DNA of 64,000 nucleotides from Microlunatus elymi (GCF_007362775.1 NZ_CP041692.1:4154001-4218000), one strand, 5' to 3'; numbered from the stretch's first letter, positions 16,758 to 27,013 are shown. Program-made: numbers and translations. The notes: generated from the letters alone by a model not told the origin.

Positions 16758-16789
16758 CTTTCAGGTCACACGTGCTTTCAGGTCACACG
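16758..16789. repeat. Tandem 17-bp repeat in the sigma/CMD intergenic region
   Basis: CTTTCAGGTCACACG occurs at 16758-16772 and 16775-16789. Each copy carries a GGTCACA box; only the second has a correctly spaced CGTC downstream. Confidence 0.6.
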
Positions 16790-16807
16790 GGGGCGTTTGC
16801 CGCCGTC
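16781..16807 (+). promoter_or_regulatory. ECF41-like promoter for the sigma factor gene
   Basis: GGTCACA (16781-16787), a 16-base spacer, then CGTC (16804-16807). This matches the TGTCACA-N16-CGTC form established for ECF41 sigma factors at all but the first base and points at the sigma gene, implying autoregulation. Confidence 0.6.
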
Positions 16808-16816
16808 ATCTGAAGT

Positions 16817-16843
16817 GACGGATCAACCCGAGAGAATGTGACG
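16817..16843 (-). promoter_or_regulatory. ECF41-like promoter for the decarboxylase gene
   Basis: On the minus strand CGTCACA (16843-16837), a 16-base spacer, then CGTC (16820-16817). Same architecture as the opposite promoter, with one mismatch to TGTCACA. Confidence 0.6.
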
Positions 16844-16856
16844 GAGAATGCCGAAC

Positions 16857-17768
16857 ATGTCTGAAGATCAACTCGACGACAGCACCCTGGCCGCCCTGTT
16901 CACCGAGCAACGGCCCCGGCTGCGCTCGATCGCGTACCGGATGCTCGGTTCGCACAGCGACGCCGAGGATGCGGTCCAGGAGGCTTGGCTGCGGTTGCAA
17001 CGCACCGACGCCGACTCGGTGCAGAATCTGGCCGGCTGGCTGACCACCGTGGTGTCGCGGGTGTGTCTTGATCAACTTCGGACACGCCGATCACGGCACG
17101 AGGAGCTGGTCGACGAACCGTCGGCCGGAACCGAACAGCAGGCCATGTCCGAGCCGACACCGGAGGATCATTCGGTCGAGGCCGATGCGGTCGGTGCCGC
17201 GCTGCTGGTGGTGCTGGACACGCTCGGTCCGACGGAGCGGTTGGCCTTCGTCCTGCATGATCTTTTCGGGCTGCCGTTCGACGAGATCGCGCCGATCGTG
17301 GACAAGACGCCGGCGGCGGCGCGGCAGTTGGCGTCGCGGGCGCGGCGCCGGGTGCAGGGCGTCGAGCCGTCCGGCGAACGGGAGCGGCAGCGCGAGGTGG
17401 TGGAGGCGTTCCTGGCCGCATCGCGGGAGGGCGACTTCGGCCGATTGCTGCAGTTGCTCGATCCCGAGGTCGAACTGCGCGCCGACCCGCTCGTGGTGAC
17501 CGAGGCGACCAAGGCAGTGAGCGCCGGACTCGGGGCGCCGCTGCTGACCGAGCAGGCCCACGGCGCGGACGCGGTTGCGCGGGTGTTCGCCGGTCGTGCC
17601 CAGGCCGCTCAGCTTGCGCTGATCGACGGCGTTCCCGGCGCGGTCTGGGCACCCGGCGGCACCGTCCGTACGGTGTTCGCGGTGGAGATCCACGACGGCC
17701 GGATCCGCCGGGTCGAGGTGATCGGCGATCCCGCCCTGCTGCGCGACCTGGAGGTCGTGTTGAGCTAG
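16857..17768 (+). CDS. ECF sigma factor with SnoaL-like C-terminal domain (ECF41-related)
   Basis: Alternative sigma factor of 303 residues. Sigma-2 region about residues 10-75 (RSIAYRMLGSHSDAEDAVQEAWLRLQ), sigma-4 about 105-160 (LGPTERLAFVLHDLFGLPFDEIA), then a roughly 125-residue SnoaL-like domain. In ECF41 proteins that domain regulates the sigma factor from within, with no anti-sigma partner. Here the DGGGK and NPDKL motifs typical of ECF41 are replaced (DPLVVTEATK and GDPALLRDL), so it may belong to a sister group. I chose the ATG at 16857 because GGAG lies 10 bases upstream; the ATG at 16848 would sit one base from it. The gene is similar to mycobacterial sigJ. Confidence 0.88.
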   Translation: MSEDQLDDSTLAALFTEQRPRLRSIAYRMLGSHSDAEDAVQEAWLRLQRTDADSVQNLAGWLTTVVSRVCLDQLRTRRSRHEELVDEPSAGTEQQAMSEPTPEDHSVEADAVGAALLVVLDTLGPTERLAFVLHDLFGLPFDEIAPIVDKTPAAARQLASRARRRVQGVEPSGERERQREVVEAFLAASREGDFGRLLQLLDPEVELRADPLVVTEATKAVSAGLGAPLLTEQAHGADAVARVFAGRAQAAQLALIDGVPGAVWAPGGTVRTVFAVEIHDGRIRRVEVIGDPALLRDLEVVLS

Positions 17769-17773
17769 TGTCT

Positions 17774-18601
17774 TCAGGCGATGAGCGTGGACAGCTGGGT
17801 GGCGTAGCCGCGCGGGTGGGTCATGTTGCCGTTGTGCCCGCCGGCGAAGACCTCGAGTTCGATGCCGAGCAGGGAGGCCAGTTCATCGGCGCACTTGCGG
17901 TCGAAGACATGCGCCGGGGTGGTGTGGCCGGCGGCCGGAACGATACGGACACTGCTGCGTTGCAGGGCGGCCACATCGAGCGAGTCCTCGCGGACGGCGG
18001 TGAAGTCGTGGCCGAGGAAGTAGCTGAAATTGGCGGCGCGTTCGGCGGTGAACGCCGGTAGGCGAACTCCTGGCTCGATGGTCTGATCGGCGGGGTTGAT
18101 GCCTAACGTGCGGGCCATCGGCGCGAGCGCGGCCTGCCAACCTTCGGCATGAAACACCTGCTGGCAGTGCTCGAGTTCGCGCAGCTGGGCCGCCCGGTCG
18201 GTGGCGGTGAGAAGCCAGGGCGCCACCGGCTCGTGCGCGATGAAGGTGCCGAGCTGCTCGGGGTGGTCGACCGCCAGATGCAGGCCGATCACCGCCCCGA
18301 TACTGCAGCCGAGCAGGTGCGCGGGCTCATTGGTGACCGCGGCGAGTAGCCGGTGCGCGTCCTCGGCATGGGTGGCCATGGTGACCGGTCGGGATGGCTC
18401 GTCGATCGTGCTGCGGGACAGTCCGCGCCGATCGTAGGTGACGACGGTGAACTCGTCTTCCAGCTGCCGGACGAGGTCCTCGGTCCGGTTGGCATCGCCC
18501 TCCCCGCTTTGAGAGATCAGCAGCACGGGCCCGTGGCCGCGGACTTCGTAGTAGAGGTGGGCACCGGGGACCGCAACGGTCGCGGTTTCGATCGTAATCA
18601 T
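17774..18601 (-). CDS. Alpha/beta hydrolase
   Basis: 275 residues, alpha/beta hydrolase fold. Oxyanion and strand segments around GPVLLISQSGEGD, the YDRRGLSRS turn, and the nucleophile elbow GCSIGA (Ser at about residue 100). The acid is probably in the VPAAGH region, with the catalytic His in FAGGHNGNMTHP. An ATG at 18622 would add seven residues, but the ATG at 18601 has a TACGAT box six bases upstream, matching the leaderless pattern here. It is divergent from a MarR regulator with paired palindromes between them, so it is probably the regulator's target. It is convergent with the sigma factor (stops 6 bases apart). Confidence 0.85.
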   Translation of the reverse strand: MITIETATVAVPGAHLYYEVRGHGPVLLISQSGEGDANRTEDLVRQLEDEFTVVTYDRRGLSRSTIDEPSRPVTMATHAEDAHRLLAAVTNEPAHLLGCSIGAVIGLHLAVDHPEQLGTFIAHEPVAPWLLTATDRAAQLRELEHCQQVFHAEGWQAALAPMARTLGINPADQTIEPGVRLPAFTAERAANFSYFLGHDFTAVREDSLDVAALQRSSVRIVPAAGHTTPAHVFDRKCADELASLLGIELEVFAGGHNGNMTHPRGYATQLSTLIA

Positions 18602-18607
18602 GAATGA

Positions 18608-18613
18608 ATCGTA
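18608..18613 (-). promoter_or_regulatory. -10 element, hydrolase
   Basis: TACGAT on the minus strand, six bases before the ATG at 18601; this decides the start codon choice. Confidence 0.45.
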
Positions 18614-18625
18614 ATCCATCATTTC

Positions 18626-18649
18626 TGATACATCAACACTGATGCATCA
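18626..18649. promoter_or_regulatory. Paired MarR operator candidates
   Basis: TGATACATCA (18626-18635) and TGATGCATCA (18640-18649, a perfect palindrome) are spaced 14 bases centre to centre between the divergent MarR and hydrolase genes. They fall between the two -10 boxes, where binding would block both promoters. Confidence 0.55.
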
Positions 18650-18658
18650 TCCTTGATA

Positions 18659-18664
18659 TAACCT
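18659..18664 (+). promoter_or_regulatory. -10 element, MarR gene
   Basis: TAACCT, six bases before the GTG at 18671. Confidence 0.45.
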
Positions 18665-18670
18665 CTAGGC

Positions 18671-19105
18671 GTGAACGGAGTTCAACTGTTCCTGCTCGGA
18701 CGCGCCCTCATGAAGATCGGCGAGCAAGCGCTTCCCGAAGTTGGCCACGCCGGCAACCGCACGGTCCTGGTCGTCCTCGCCGACATTCTCGACAACTCCG
18801 ACAGCACGGTCGGCGAGATTGCTGCACGCACCGGCCTGACGCAGAGCGCGGTGTCGGTGGCGGTGGTCAGACTTCGCGATTCAGGATCCGTTGTAGCCCG
18901 CACCGATCCGCGTGATCGTCGCCGGACGCTGCTCCGCCGCGCGGACCACGTCTCCGATCGGGTCGCCGAGGTTCGTGGGCACACCGTCGACGATGCGATC
19001 GGCCAAGCTCTCGATACCGACAACGCCGGCGAGATCAGCGATCTCGTACACACCCTGGAGGTGGTGTCTCAACGATTGGGCCTGCAATCGGGCAAGCCGG
19101 ATTGA
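18671..19105 (+). CDS. MarR family transcriptional regulator
   Basis: 144 residues, winged helix-turn-helix. The recognition region is STVGEIAARTGLTQSAVSVA, and the wing is VARTDPRDRRRTLL, the conserved MarR DPRDRR signature. Flanking helices would form the dimer interface. It probably represses the divergent hydrolase and itself through the TGATnnATCA pair, releasing on binding a small phenolic-type ligand as MarR proteins usually do; the ligand is not predictable. The GTG start is supported by the leaderless -10. Confidence 0.85.
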   Translation: MNGVQLFLLGRALMKIGEQALPEVGHAGNRTVLVVLADILDNSDSTVGEIAARTGLTQSAVSVAVVRLRDSGSVVARTDPRDRRRTLLRRADHVSDRVAEVRGHTVDDAIGQALDTDNAGEISDLVHTLEVVSQRLGLQSGKPD

Positions 19106-19141
19106 TCTCATCGACCCGGCGGCTGATCTCGAGGTGCCAGA

Positions 19142-20164
19142 TCAGTTCGGGTACGGCTCCGGCCGGGTGCTCGGGTCACCATCGGTGGCCGCGGCCAGCC
19201 GGCGCACGGCGATGTCGAGCAGGTAAGGCAGGCTGAGCGGGGAGTTGAACCCGAGCGCCCCGGCGAAGTCGTCGTCGAAGGCGCCGAGGTCGACGAACCG
19301 CCCCTCCTTGACCGGCGGCAACTCCTTGATCAACTTCTTCTGCATCACTGCGGGATCGACGCCCTCGGCGACCAGAACGTCCTTGTTCAGCACGTCCAGC
19401 TTCTCGAAGCTCACCTCACCGCCCGTCTCGGGCACGGTGAAGCCGAGGTCAGTCAGCCAGCCGGTCCGGTAGTCGTCGGCACCCAGGCTGTAGCTGCCCT
19501 TCCTGGTCAGGCCGAGCGCGAACGCCGCCGTCTTGCCCGCGAACTCTGGATGTTCCTTGCGGGCTTTGGCGAACGCCTGCTCGGTCGCCCCGACCAACTG
19601 CCTGGCCTTGGCATCCTGGCCGAGCGCCCTGCCGGTGGTCAGCGTCTGGTCCTGCCAGGTGGTCGCACCCGGCGCGACGTCGCCGGACTGCGCGATCGTC
19701 GGCGCAATCGCCGACAACTTCGCATACGCGGCCTTGTCGACGTAGGAGTTGATGCCCAAGATCAGATCCGGATGCAGTTCGGCGACCTTCTCGAAATTGA
19801 TCTCCTGCGAGCCGACGGTCGGAATCTTCTTACCTCGTACCGATTCCGGCGCCCAAGGCCGGTTCGGCGCGTCGTAGCCGAGGAACCCCCGTACGCCGAC
19901 CGGCTCGACCCCGAAGGCGAGGGCGAAATCCTGCTCGTTGAAGCCGACGGTCAGCACCCGCTTCGGCTGGGACTTGATCACCGTCTCACCGAACTGATGC
20001 TTGATGGTCACCGGGAACGCCGACGACTGCGCTGCCCCGGTCGTTGCCGGCTGGCCCGACTCCCCCGCCGACGACTGACAGCCGGCCACCGCCGCCAGCC
20101 CCATGATCATCGCCACCACGACCGCCGCCGACCGCAACAACCCTGCCCTTGTCCCGAAGTTCAC
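19142..20164 (-). CDS. Iron-siderophore ABC transporter substrate-binding lipoprotein
   Basis: Extracytoplasmic receptor for a ferric siderophore, 340 residues. Signal peptide with basic residues at the start, a hydrophobic core (SAAVVVAMIMGLAAV) and a lipobox ending at C29, so it should be lipid-anchored outside the membrane. The mature part is a FecB/FhuD-like type III binding fold: RVLTVGFNEQDFALAFGVEPVGV, and VAELHPDLILG. A DtxR/IdeR-type box covers its -10 region, indicating iron repression. No permease or ATPase genes are adjacent, so it is an orphan receptor using transporter parts encoded elsewhere. Confidence 0.92.
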   Translation of the reverse strand: MNFGTRAGLLRSAAVVVAMIMGLAAVAGCQSSAGESGQPATTGAAQSSAFPVTIKHQFGETVIKSQPKRVLTVGFNEQDFALAFGVEPVGVRGFLGYDAPNRPWAPESVRGKKIPTVGSQEINFEKVAELHPDLILGINSYVDKAAYAKLSAIAPTIAQSGDVAPGATTWQDQTLTTGRALGQDAKARQLVGATEQAFAKARKEHPEFAGKTAAFALGLTRKGSYSLGADDYRTGWLTDLGFTVPETGGEVSFEKLDVLNKDVLVAEGVDPAVMQKKLIKELPPVKEGRFVDLGAFDDDFAGALGFNSPLSLPYLLDIAVRRLAAATDGDPSTRPEPYPN

Positions 20165-20182
20165 GAGGTAAGGCTAACCTAA
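20164..20182 (-). promoter_or_regulatory. DtxR/IdeR-type iron box over the lipoprotein promoter
   Basis: The 19 bases here match the DtxR/IdeR consensus TTAGGTTAGGCTAACCTAA at 16 positions. On the minus strand a TAGCCT -10 (20176-20171) lies inside it, six bases before the GTG at 20164, so bound repressor would cover the -10 and transcription start. Confidence 0.75.
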
Positions 20183-20217
20183 TGCCGTTCGCTCCAGGTG
20201 CTCGGTCGGTGCCGTAC

Positions 20218-20796
20218 TCAGCAGGAAAGCTTTGCCACGATCGATTCCACGGCCTGGACGACTTCGTCCGGGTTCATCGCCGAGGTGTCCAGGACGCTCG
20301 CCCGCGGGTGAGCGGACCAGGCGTTCCACGCCCACCCGTGACTGCGCCGAACCTGCTCTTCGCTGTACGGGAACAGGCCGCCCGGTAGCCGGCCGGGATC
20401 GGCACGGCGCCGCGCAAGCCGGGTCTCCAGACTGGGCAGCAGTACCACGGTGATCGGATCGAGTTGATCAAGGTCGTCCCAGACACCGACCCACTCCGGC
20501 GGATCGTCCGCGCTCGCCGGCACCCGGGCGCCGGCGATCACACAGTCGTCGCCGGTCTCGGTGATCATTTCGGCGGTCGCGGCGGCGATCTTGGCCGCAA
20601 ACCTGTACTGGTTGCTGATCTGGTCCGGATCCTGGTTCAGCCGGGGCCCGAACAGTGTCTTCTGCAGCTGGTCCCAGTCGAGCGGCGACGTCCGCCGGGC
20701 ACGACGCTCGGCCCACCACACCGCCGTGCTGGTCTTCCCGGCCAACGGAGGTCCGGTGAGCAGAATCGTCTCGCCTCGCGGCGCCGCGGCGGTCAC
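20218..20796 (-). CDS. P-loop ATPase / kinase-like protein
   Basis: 192 residues. Walker A GPPLAGKT at residues 15-22 near the N terminus, then DWDQLQKTLFGPR and a VVLLPSLETRLARRRAD segment that resembles the nucleotide-binding Arg region of small-molecule kinases (zeta-toxin or chloramphenicol-phosphotransferase-like AAA_33 fold). The closing DTSAMNPDEVVQAV is also typical of that fold. I recognise the fold but not a substrate. The start appears to be a GTG, with no clear ribosome site. It lies in a leftward run behind the small membrane protein. Confidence 0.7.
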   Translation of the reverse strand: MTAAAPRGETILLTGPPLAGKTSTAVWWAERRARRTSPLDWDQLQKTLFGPRLNQDPDQISNQYRFAAKIAAATAEMITETGDDCVIAGARVPASADDPPEWVGVWDDLDQLDPITVVLLPSLETRLARRRADPGRLPGGLFPYSEEQVRRSHGWAWNAWSAHPRASVLDTSAMNPDEVVQAVESIVAKLSC

Positions 20797-20849
20797 GCCG
20801 GCATTCTGCCCAGGTTGGCCTCCGTACGCATCGCATTTACCGCACCGGC

Positions 20850-21104
20850 TCAGGCTGTGACGTGATCGTGAGGTTGAGCCCGTCGTCCATGATCAACTTC
20901 TCCGCGCTCTTCTGCTCGATCGGGTTGGGTTGTGGTTGTCTGCTCGATCGGGCTCGCGACCGGCGGCCGACGATGTTCACGACCCGAGGGTTCCGCGCTA
21001 CCGGGGCGTAGCAGCCGATCGGTCAACCAACCGACGAGTACGAGGATCGGGAGCATCACGGCGGCGGAGGCGGCCATCAACAGGATCGACTGAAAGGTGC
21101 TCAT
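20850..21104 (-). CDS. Small single-pass membrane protein, hypothetical
   Basis: 84 residues from an ATG with GAGG eight bases upstream. One clear transmembrane helix (about residues 4-26, SILLMAASAAVMLPILVLVGW) followed by a hydrophilic tail rich in Pro, Arg, Thr and His. No family recognised. The frame extends 12 residues further upstream, but without a ribosome site. It could be spurious, since the tail has no recognisable structure. Confidence 0.45.
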   Translation of the reverse strand: MSTFQSILLMAASAAVMLPILVLVGWLTDRLLRPGSAEPSGREHRRPPVASPIEQTTTTQPDRAEERGEVDHGRRAQPHDHVTA

Positions 21105-21291
21105 GCAGCCAGCCTCATTCTGAGGCGGCACCCTCCACATTGGGCAACTTCTCTATCTCTGCGAGTCCAGGGACGATGCCTGGGCGATGATCTCGGCTAA
21201 GTCGCCGACTAAGGCAGCCTCAGAAGCGTTCTGATGCACTAAGTTCGCTGATCATGAACTTGTTGATCATGATCATGGCACGGTCCGCTGG

Positions 21292-22062
21292 ATGACCGAC
21301 CTGCTGCAGGTGTACGACGCCGAAGTGCGCGGTTCGTTCCTGAATCGGCTGCCGCCGGGCTGGACCGGCACGTCGGACGGCCCACTGGCCCGTTGCCTCA
21401 CCGACCGAGGCGGATTCGCGATGTTCGTCGACGACGCGACAGCCTTGTCCGGCGAGGACCTGCGGGGTCTGGTCGACCGGACGTTCGCGTTCTTCCAAGA
21501 TCAACAACGGCCGTTCGAGTGGAAGACGTTCGATCATGATCGCGATGATCTTCGCCCGTTGCTGATCGAGCGCGGAGCCCGGCCGGGGCCGCACGAGGCG
21601 CTGGTGCTCGGCGAGACTGCCCTGCTGGCGACCGACGCCGAGCCACCGGACGGCGTGATCATCCGCGAGGCCCGTCAGCGCACGGATCTCGAGCGGATCG
21701 CCGCGATGGAGACCGAGGTCTGGTCCGAGGACTGGAGTTGGCTCGCCGACGACCTCCAGGCGCGGCTGCGGGCCGACGAGCCGATCACCGTCCTGGTGGC
21801 CGAGGACGGCGACGACCTGGTCAGCGCGGCCTGGCTGGTGCCGCTTCCCGGCACCCGCGTTGCCGGACTGTGGGGAGGCAGCACGCAGTCCTCCCATCGT
21901 GGTCGGGGCATCTACCGTGCGTTGGTCGCCCGCCGCGCCCGGCTCGCTCTCGACCGCGGGTACACGATTCTGCAGGTGGACGCCTCGGACGACAGTCGGC
22001 CGATCCTGGAACGGCTCGGCCTGCGCACCGTCGGCGGTACGGTCCCGTACCTCGCCGGGTGA
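21292..22062 (+). CDS. GNAT family N-acetyltransferase
   Basis: 256 residues with the catalytic GNAT domain in the C-terminal half. The acetyl-CoA pyrophosphate loop is [17 protein letters not shown] (a Q/RxxGxG/A variant), preceded by the strand [10 protein letters not shown] and followed by [19 protein letters not shown], the usual motif B region. The N-terminal 120 residues are a separate module with no motif I know. The substrate is unknown. It sits directly before lipA without sharing its function. No ribosome site is obvious; GATCAT-rich sequence precedes the start. Confidence 0.82.
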   Translation: MTDLLQVYDAEVRGSFLNRLPPGWTGTSDGPLARCLTDRGGFAMFVDDATALSGEDLRGLVDRTFAFFQDQQRPFEWKTFDHDRDDLRPLLIERGARPGPHEALVLGETALLATDAEPPDGVIIREARQRTDLERIAAMETEVWSEDWSWLADDLQARLRADEPITVLVAEDGDDLVSAAWLVPLPGTRVAGLWGGSTQSSHRGRGIYRALVARRARLALDRGYTILQVDASDDSRPILERLGLRTVGGTVPYLAG

Positions 22063-22084
22063 GAGCCACAACCAACGCTCAGAG

Positions 22085-22090
22085 TAGGGT
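22085..22090 (+). promoter_or_regulatory. -10 element, lipA
   Basis: TAGGGT, seven bases before the GTG at 22098; supports that start rather than the longer open frame. Confidence 0.5.
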
Positions 22091-22097
22091 TGCCCGC

Positions 22098-23045
22098 GTG
22101 ACGATCGCACCGGAAGGACGCAAGCTGCTGCGGCTCGAGGTACGCAACTCCGCGACGCCGATCGAGAAGAAACCCTCCTGGATCAAGACCACCGCGAAGA
22201 TGGGGCCCGAGTATCGCGACCTCAAACGGCTGGTCAAGGACGAGGGCCTGCACACGGTGTGTCAGGAGGCCGGCTGTCCCAACATCTTCGAGTGCTGGGA
22301 GGACCGCGAGGCGACGTTCCTGATCGGCGGCGAGCAGTGCACCCGGCGCTGCGACTTCTGCCAGATCGCCACCGGCAAACCGGCCGACTTCGACGCCGGC
22401 GAACCACTTCGAGTGGCCGAGTCGGTGCAGAAAATGGGGCTGAAGTACGCCACCGTCACCGGCGTCTGCCGCGACGACCTGCCGGACGAGGGAACCTGGC
22501 TCTACGCCGAGACCATCCGCAAGATCCACGAACTCAACCCCGGCGTCGGGGTGGAGATGCTGGCCCCCGACTTCTCCGGCAACCGTGCCTACCTGGAGGA
22601 GATCTTCGGCACCCGGCCGGAGGTGTTCGCGCACAACGTCGAGACGGTGCCGCGGATCTTCAAGCGGATCCGACCGGGCTTCCGTTACGAGCGTTCGCTG
22701 GACGTGCTGCGCTGGTCCCGGGAGGCCGGCCTGGTCACCAAGACGAACCTGATTCTCGGCATGGGCGAGACTCGGGACGAGATCAGTTCCGCCATGCAGG
22801 ATCTGTACGACGCCGGTGCCGAGATCCTCACCATTACCCAGTACCTGCGGCCGAGCGCACTGCATCATCCGATCGACCGCTGGGTCACCCCGGACGAATT
22901 CGCCGAACTCGAACTCGAGGCGAACGCGATCGGCTACGCCGGCGTGATGAGCGGTCCGCTGGTGCGTTCGTCCTACCGGGCCGGCAGGCTCTATCGTGGG
23001 GCGGTCAGTCAGAGAATGATGAAAGTGAACTCCGATCATGGGTGA
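22098..23045 (+). CDS. lipA: Lipoyl synthase
   Basis: Radical-SAM enzyme that inserts two sulfurs into octanoyl groups placed by LipB. 315 residues. The auxiliary cluster cysteines are C55, C60 and C66 ([12 protein letters not shown]), the radical-SAM cluster is C81, C85, C88 (CTRRCDFC), and the C-terminal RSSYRAG supplies the Ser ligand of the auxiliary cluster. All ligands are present. The reading frame stays open upstream through the GNAT gene; the GTG at 22098 is chosen because it follows the -10 box and begins at family similarity. DUF4191 follows 5 bases later, as in mycobacteria. Confidence 0.96.
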   Translation: MTIAPEGRKLLRLEVRNSATPIEKKPSWIKTTAKMGPEYRDLKRLVKDEGLHTVCQEAGCPNIFECWEDREATFLIGGEQCTRRCDFCQIATGKPADFDAGEPLRVAESVQKMGLKYATVTGVCRDDLPDEGTWLYAETIRKIHELNPGVGVEMLAPDFSGNRAYLEEIFGTRPEVFAHNVETVPRIFKRIRPGFRYERSLDVLRWSREAGLVTKTNLILGMGETRDEISSAMQDLYDAGAEILTITQYLRPSALHHPIDRWVTPDEFAELELEANAIGYAGVMSGPLVRSSYRAGRLYRGAVSQRMMKVNSDHG

Positions 23046-23050
23046 GATTC

Positions 23051-23785
23051 ATGGCTAAGAAAGAGAAGCCGGCCAAGCCCGCCAAGGATCCCAACGACCC
23101 GGCACAGATGGGCCGGATCCGGCAGATCATCGTCGCCTACCAGCGCACCCACGAGTACGACAAGGCGCTGCCGTTCCTGCTGATCGGCTGCTTCGTGGTG
23201 CCGATCGCGTTGGGCGTGATCGCCGGCGTGCTGTTCAGCAAGATGCTGATCTCACTGATCATCCTCGGCGTGATGGTCGGCCTGTTGCTGGCGATGATGA
23301 TGCTGGTCCGCCGGACCAAGGCCGCGACCTACAAACGGTACGCGGGCCAAGCCGGCTCGGCCGAGGTGGCGTTGTCGATGCTGCCGAAGAAGTGGATCTC
23401 CACCCCGGCGATCGCCGCCAACCGCCAGCTCGACGCCGTGCACCGGGCCCTCGGCCCGGGCGGGTTGATCCTGATCGGCGAGGGCGAGCCGGGCCGGCTG
23501 AAGAACCTGCTGGCCAGCGAGGCCCGCAAGCACGAGAAGGTCGCCTACGGCGTCAAGGTGAAGACCATCGTGATGGGTACCAAGGACGGCCAGGTGCCGC
23601 TGGAGAAGCTGGCCGACTACATCCGCAAGCTGCCCAAGGTGTTGGAACCGAACCAGATCACCGAGATCAAGTCCCGGCTGAACGCGCTGGACAAGGCCCG
23701 TCCGCAGATGCCGATCCCGAAGGGTCCGATGCCGACCAGCCCGCGGCAGGTCCGCGGAGCCAAGCAGGCGATGCGGGGCCGCTGA
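23051..23785 (+). CDS. DUF4191 family membrane protein
   Basis: 244 residues. A basic N terminus (KKEKPAKPAK) leads into two adjacent transmembrane helices (about 40-60 and 65-86) and a conserved cytoplasmic domain containing VALSMLPKKW and GLILIGEGEPGRLKNLL. This matches actinobacterial DUF4191 (Rv2219-like), whose gene regularly follows lipA. Function unknown. Start 5 bases after the lipA stop, with gtgag upstream as ribosome site, so one transcript is likely. Confidence 0.87.
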   Translation: MAKKEKPAKPAKDPNDPAQMGRIRQIIVAYQRTHEYDKALPFLLIGCFVVPIALGVIAGVLFSKMLISLIILGVMVGLLLAMMMLVRRTKAATYKRYAGQAGSAEVALSMLPKKWISTPAIAANRQLDAVHRALGPGGLILIGEGEPGRLKNLLASEARKHEKVAYGVKVKTIVMGTKDGQVPLEKLADYIRKLPKVLEPNQITEIKSRLNALDKARPQMPIPKGPMPTSPRQVRGAKQAMRGR

Positions 23786-23812
23786 CACCAGCGGCCAGAC
23801 CCTCGGCCCGGA

Positions 23813-25180
23813 TCAGTTGCGCTTGCCGGTCACCTTCTGTTTCAGCCCGGACACGACGCGCTTGGCCCGGCGCCGATACGGCTTGGTCCACGCGTCGGCG
23901 GTGGTGATTCCGCGGTAGGCGGCGATCCCGGCGATCGTCCGATCGTCCAGGTGACGGGTCGCGCGGATCGCGTTGGCCACCTCGAGCCCCTCGCCGGAGT
24001 CGACCATCTTGCGTAGCCGGCCCTTGTACGTGTTGGCGCCCTGCACGCCCTCCGGCGGCTGGTCGAAGAAGGCGCCGCGACCGTCCTCGGCCGACAGCAG
24101 ACCGGCGATCGCCTCGTACACCGCGTCGGCGGGGATCTGGGTCGGTCGTTCGATCCGGCTCACGGTACGCACCGGGGTGGTCAGCGCCGACAGGTCGCCG
24201 ATCACCCGGCAGCCGGTCGCGGCCACGGCGTCGGCGTAGGTCTGCGCCTGTGCCAGAGCCTTCTTCGCCGCCCAGGTGGGCAGGGTGAGCGTCGGCTCGT
24301 CGGCGGCCGGCCGGCGGTTCTCCTGCATTCGGGCCACCAGCCCGTGCCTCATCAGATCCGCGTACCGGTCCCAGGTCATGCCCTGCTCGCGGAAGATCTT
24401 GTTCACCCGCAGCACCAGCTCGGCCTCGGCCGCCGACAGGCTGCGGTTGGCGGCGTACCCGCCCGCGGGCACGGCGCCCAGGATCCCGCGGGGCACGCCG
24501 AGCAGGTCCTCGAACGCGTTGGTCAGCTGATCCGGCTTGCGCTTGTCGGCGATCACCACGGTGACGTTGTCGACGCCGGCGATCCGCACCCACCGCTCCA
24601 CGATCGCGGCCTGGTCGTTGCGCTTGTAGAAGGTCGGGGTGGTCTTCAGCTTCTTCCGGTCGCCGAGAATCGCCTTCAGCCAGGCCCCGTACGGCTTCTG
24701 GTAGCCCGCCTTGACGTACTGCTGCCAGCTCGACCCGAGCAGGTCGGCGAACCCGCGCAGGGTGATCACCACATGCGTCTGCGGGCCCAACGCCTCGATG
24801 AACCGGCGGGCCTGTTCGTCGGTGGACTCGCAGCCGAATTCGTGACTGATCAGCGACCGCTTGGCCGACGTGTTCTTGACCTCGTGCTCGATCTTGTCCC
24901 AGATACCCTTCGCCGGCGTCGACTGACTGTTCTTCCAGCCCAGCGAACGCGCCATCAGCGCCGAGATCGCCTCCCGGTGGTTCAGTGTCTCACCCGGGTA
25001 GCAGACCCCGCGCTGCAGCAGCTCCGCGCGGTGGTAGGCCGCGCTGCGCTGCAGCGTGGTCGTCCCGGTCTTGGGAATCCCGATGTGCAGCAGCGTGGTG
25101 CCCTCGGGCAGTGCTGCCACCGAGCTCTGGATGACCGGTTCGGCCTGCGGTGCAAAACTCACGGGTGCTGATTCCTCCAT
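23813..25180 (-). CDS. Sulfotransferase-like protein
   Basis: 455 residues. The segment HIGIPKTGTTTLQ at residues 32-44 is the 5'-phosphosulfate-binding loop of PAPS-dependent sulfotransferases. SLISHEFGCE and VVITLRGFADLLGSSWQQYV match the 3'-phosphate-binding strand and helix, with R and S residues in place. The C-terminal 150 residues (after about 300) are variable, ending in a very basic tail. It probably sulfates a cell-surface glycan or lipid, given the glycosyltransferase and deacetylase genes upstream in the same leftward run. The acceptor is unknown. Confidence 0.8.
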   Translation of the reverse strand: MEESAPVSFAPQAEPVIQSSVAALPEGTTLLHIGIPKTGTTTLQRSAAYHRAELLQRGVCYPGETLNHREAISALMARSLGWKNSQSTPAKGIWDKIEHEVKNTSAKRSLISHEFGCESTDEQARRFIEALGPQTHVVITLRGFADLLGSSWQQYVKAGYQKPYGAWLKAILGDRKKLKTTPTFYKRNDQAAIVERWVRIAGVDNVTVVIADKRKPDQLTNAFEDLLGVPRGILGAVPAGGYAANRSLSAAEAELVLRVNKIFREQGMTWDRYADLMRHGLVARMQENRRPAADEPTLTLPTWAAKKALAQAQTYADAVAATGCRVIGDLSALTTPVRTVSRIERPTQIPADAVYEAIAGLLSAEDGRGAFFDQPPEGVQGANTYKGRLRKMVDSGEGLEVANAIRATRHLDDRTIAGIAAYRGITTADAWTKPYRRRAKRVVSGLKQKVTGKRN

Positions 25181-25225
25181 TCGGTCTGGCCGTCGGGCAG
25201 TTTACTGGCCGCAGCTGAGTGTTCA

Positions 25226-27007
<1,782 letters not shown>

Positions 27008-27013
27008 CCGGAC

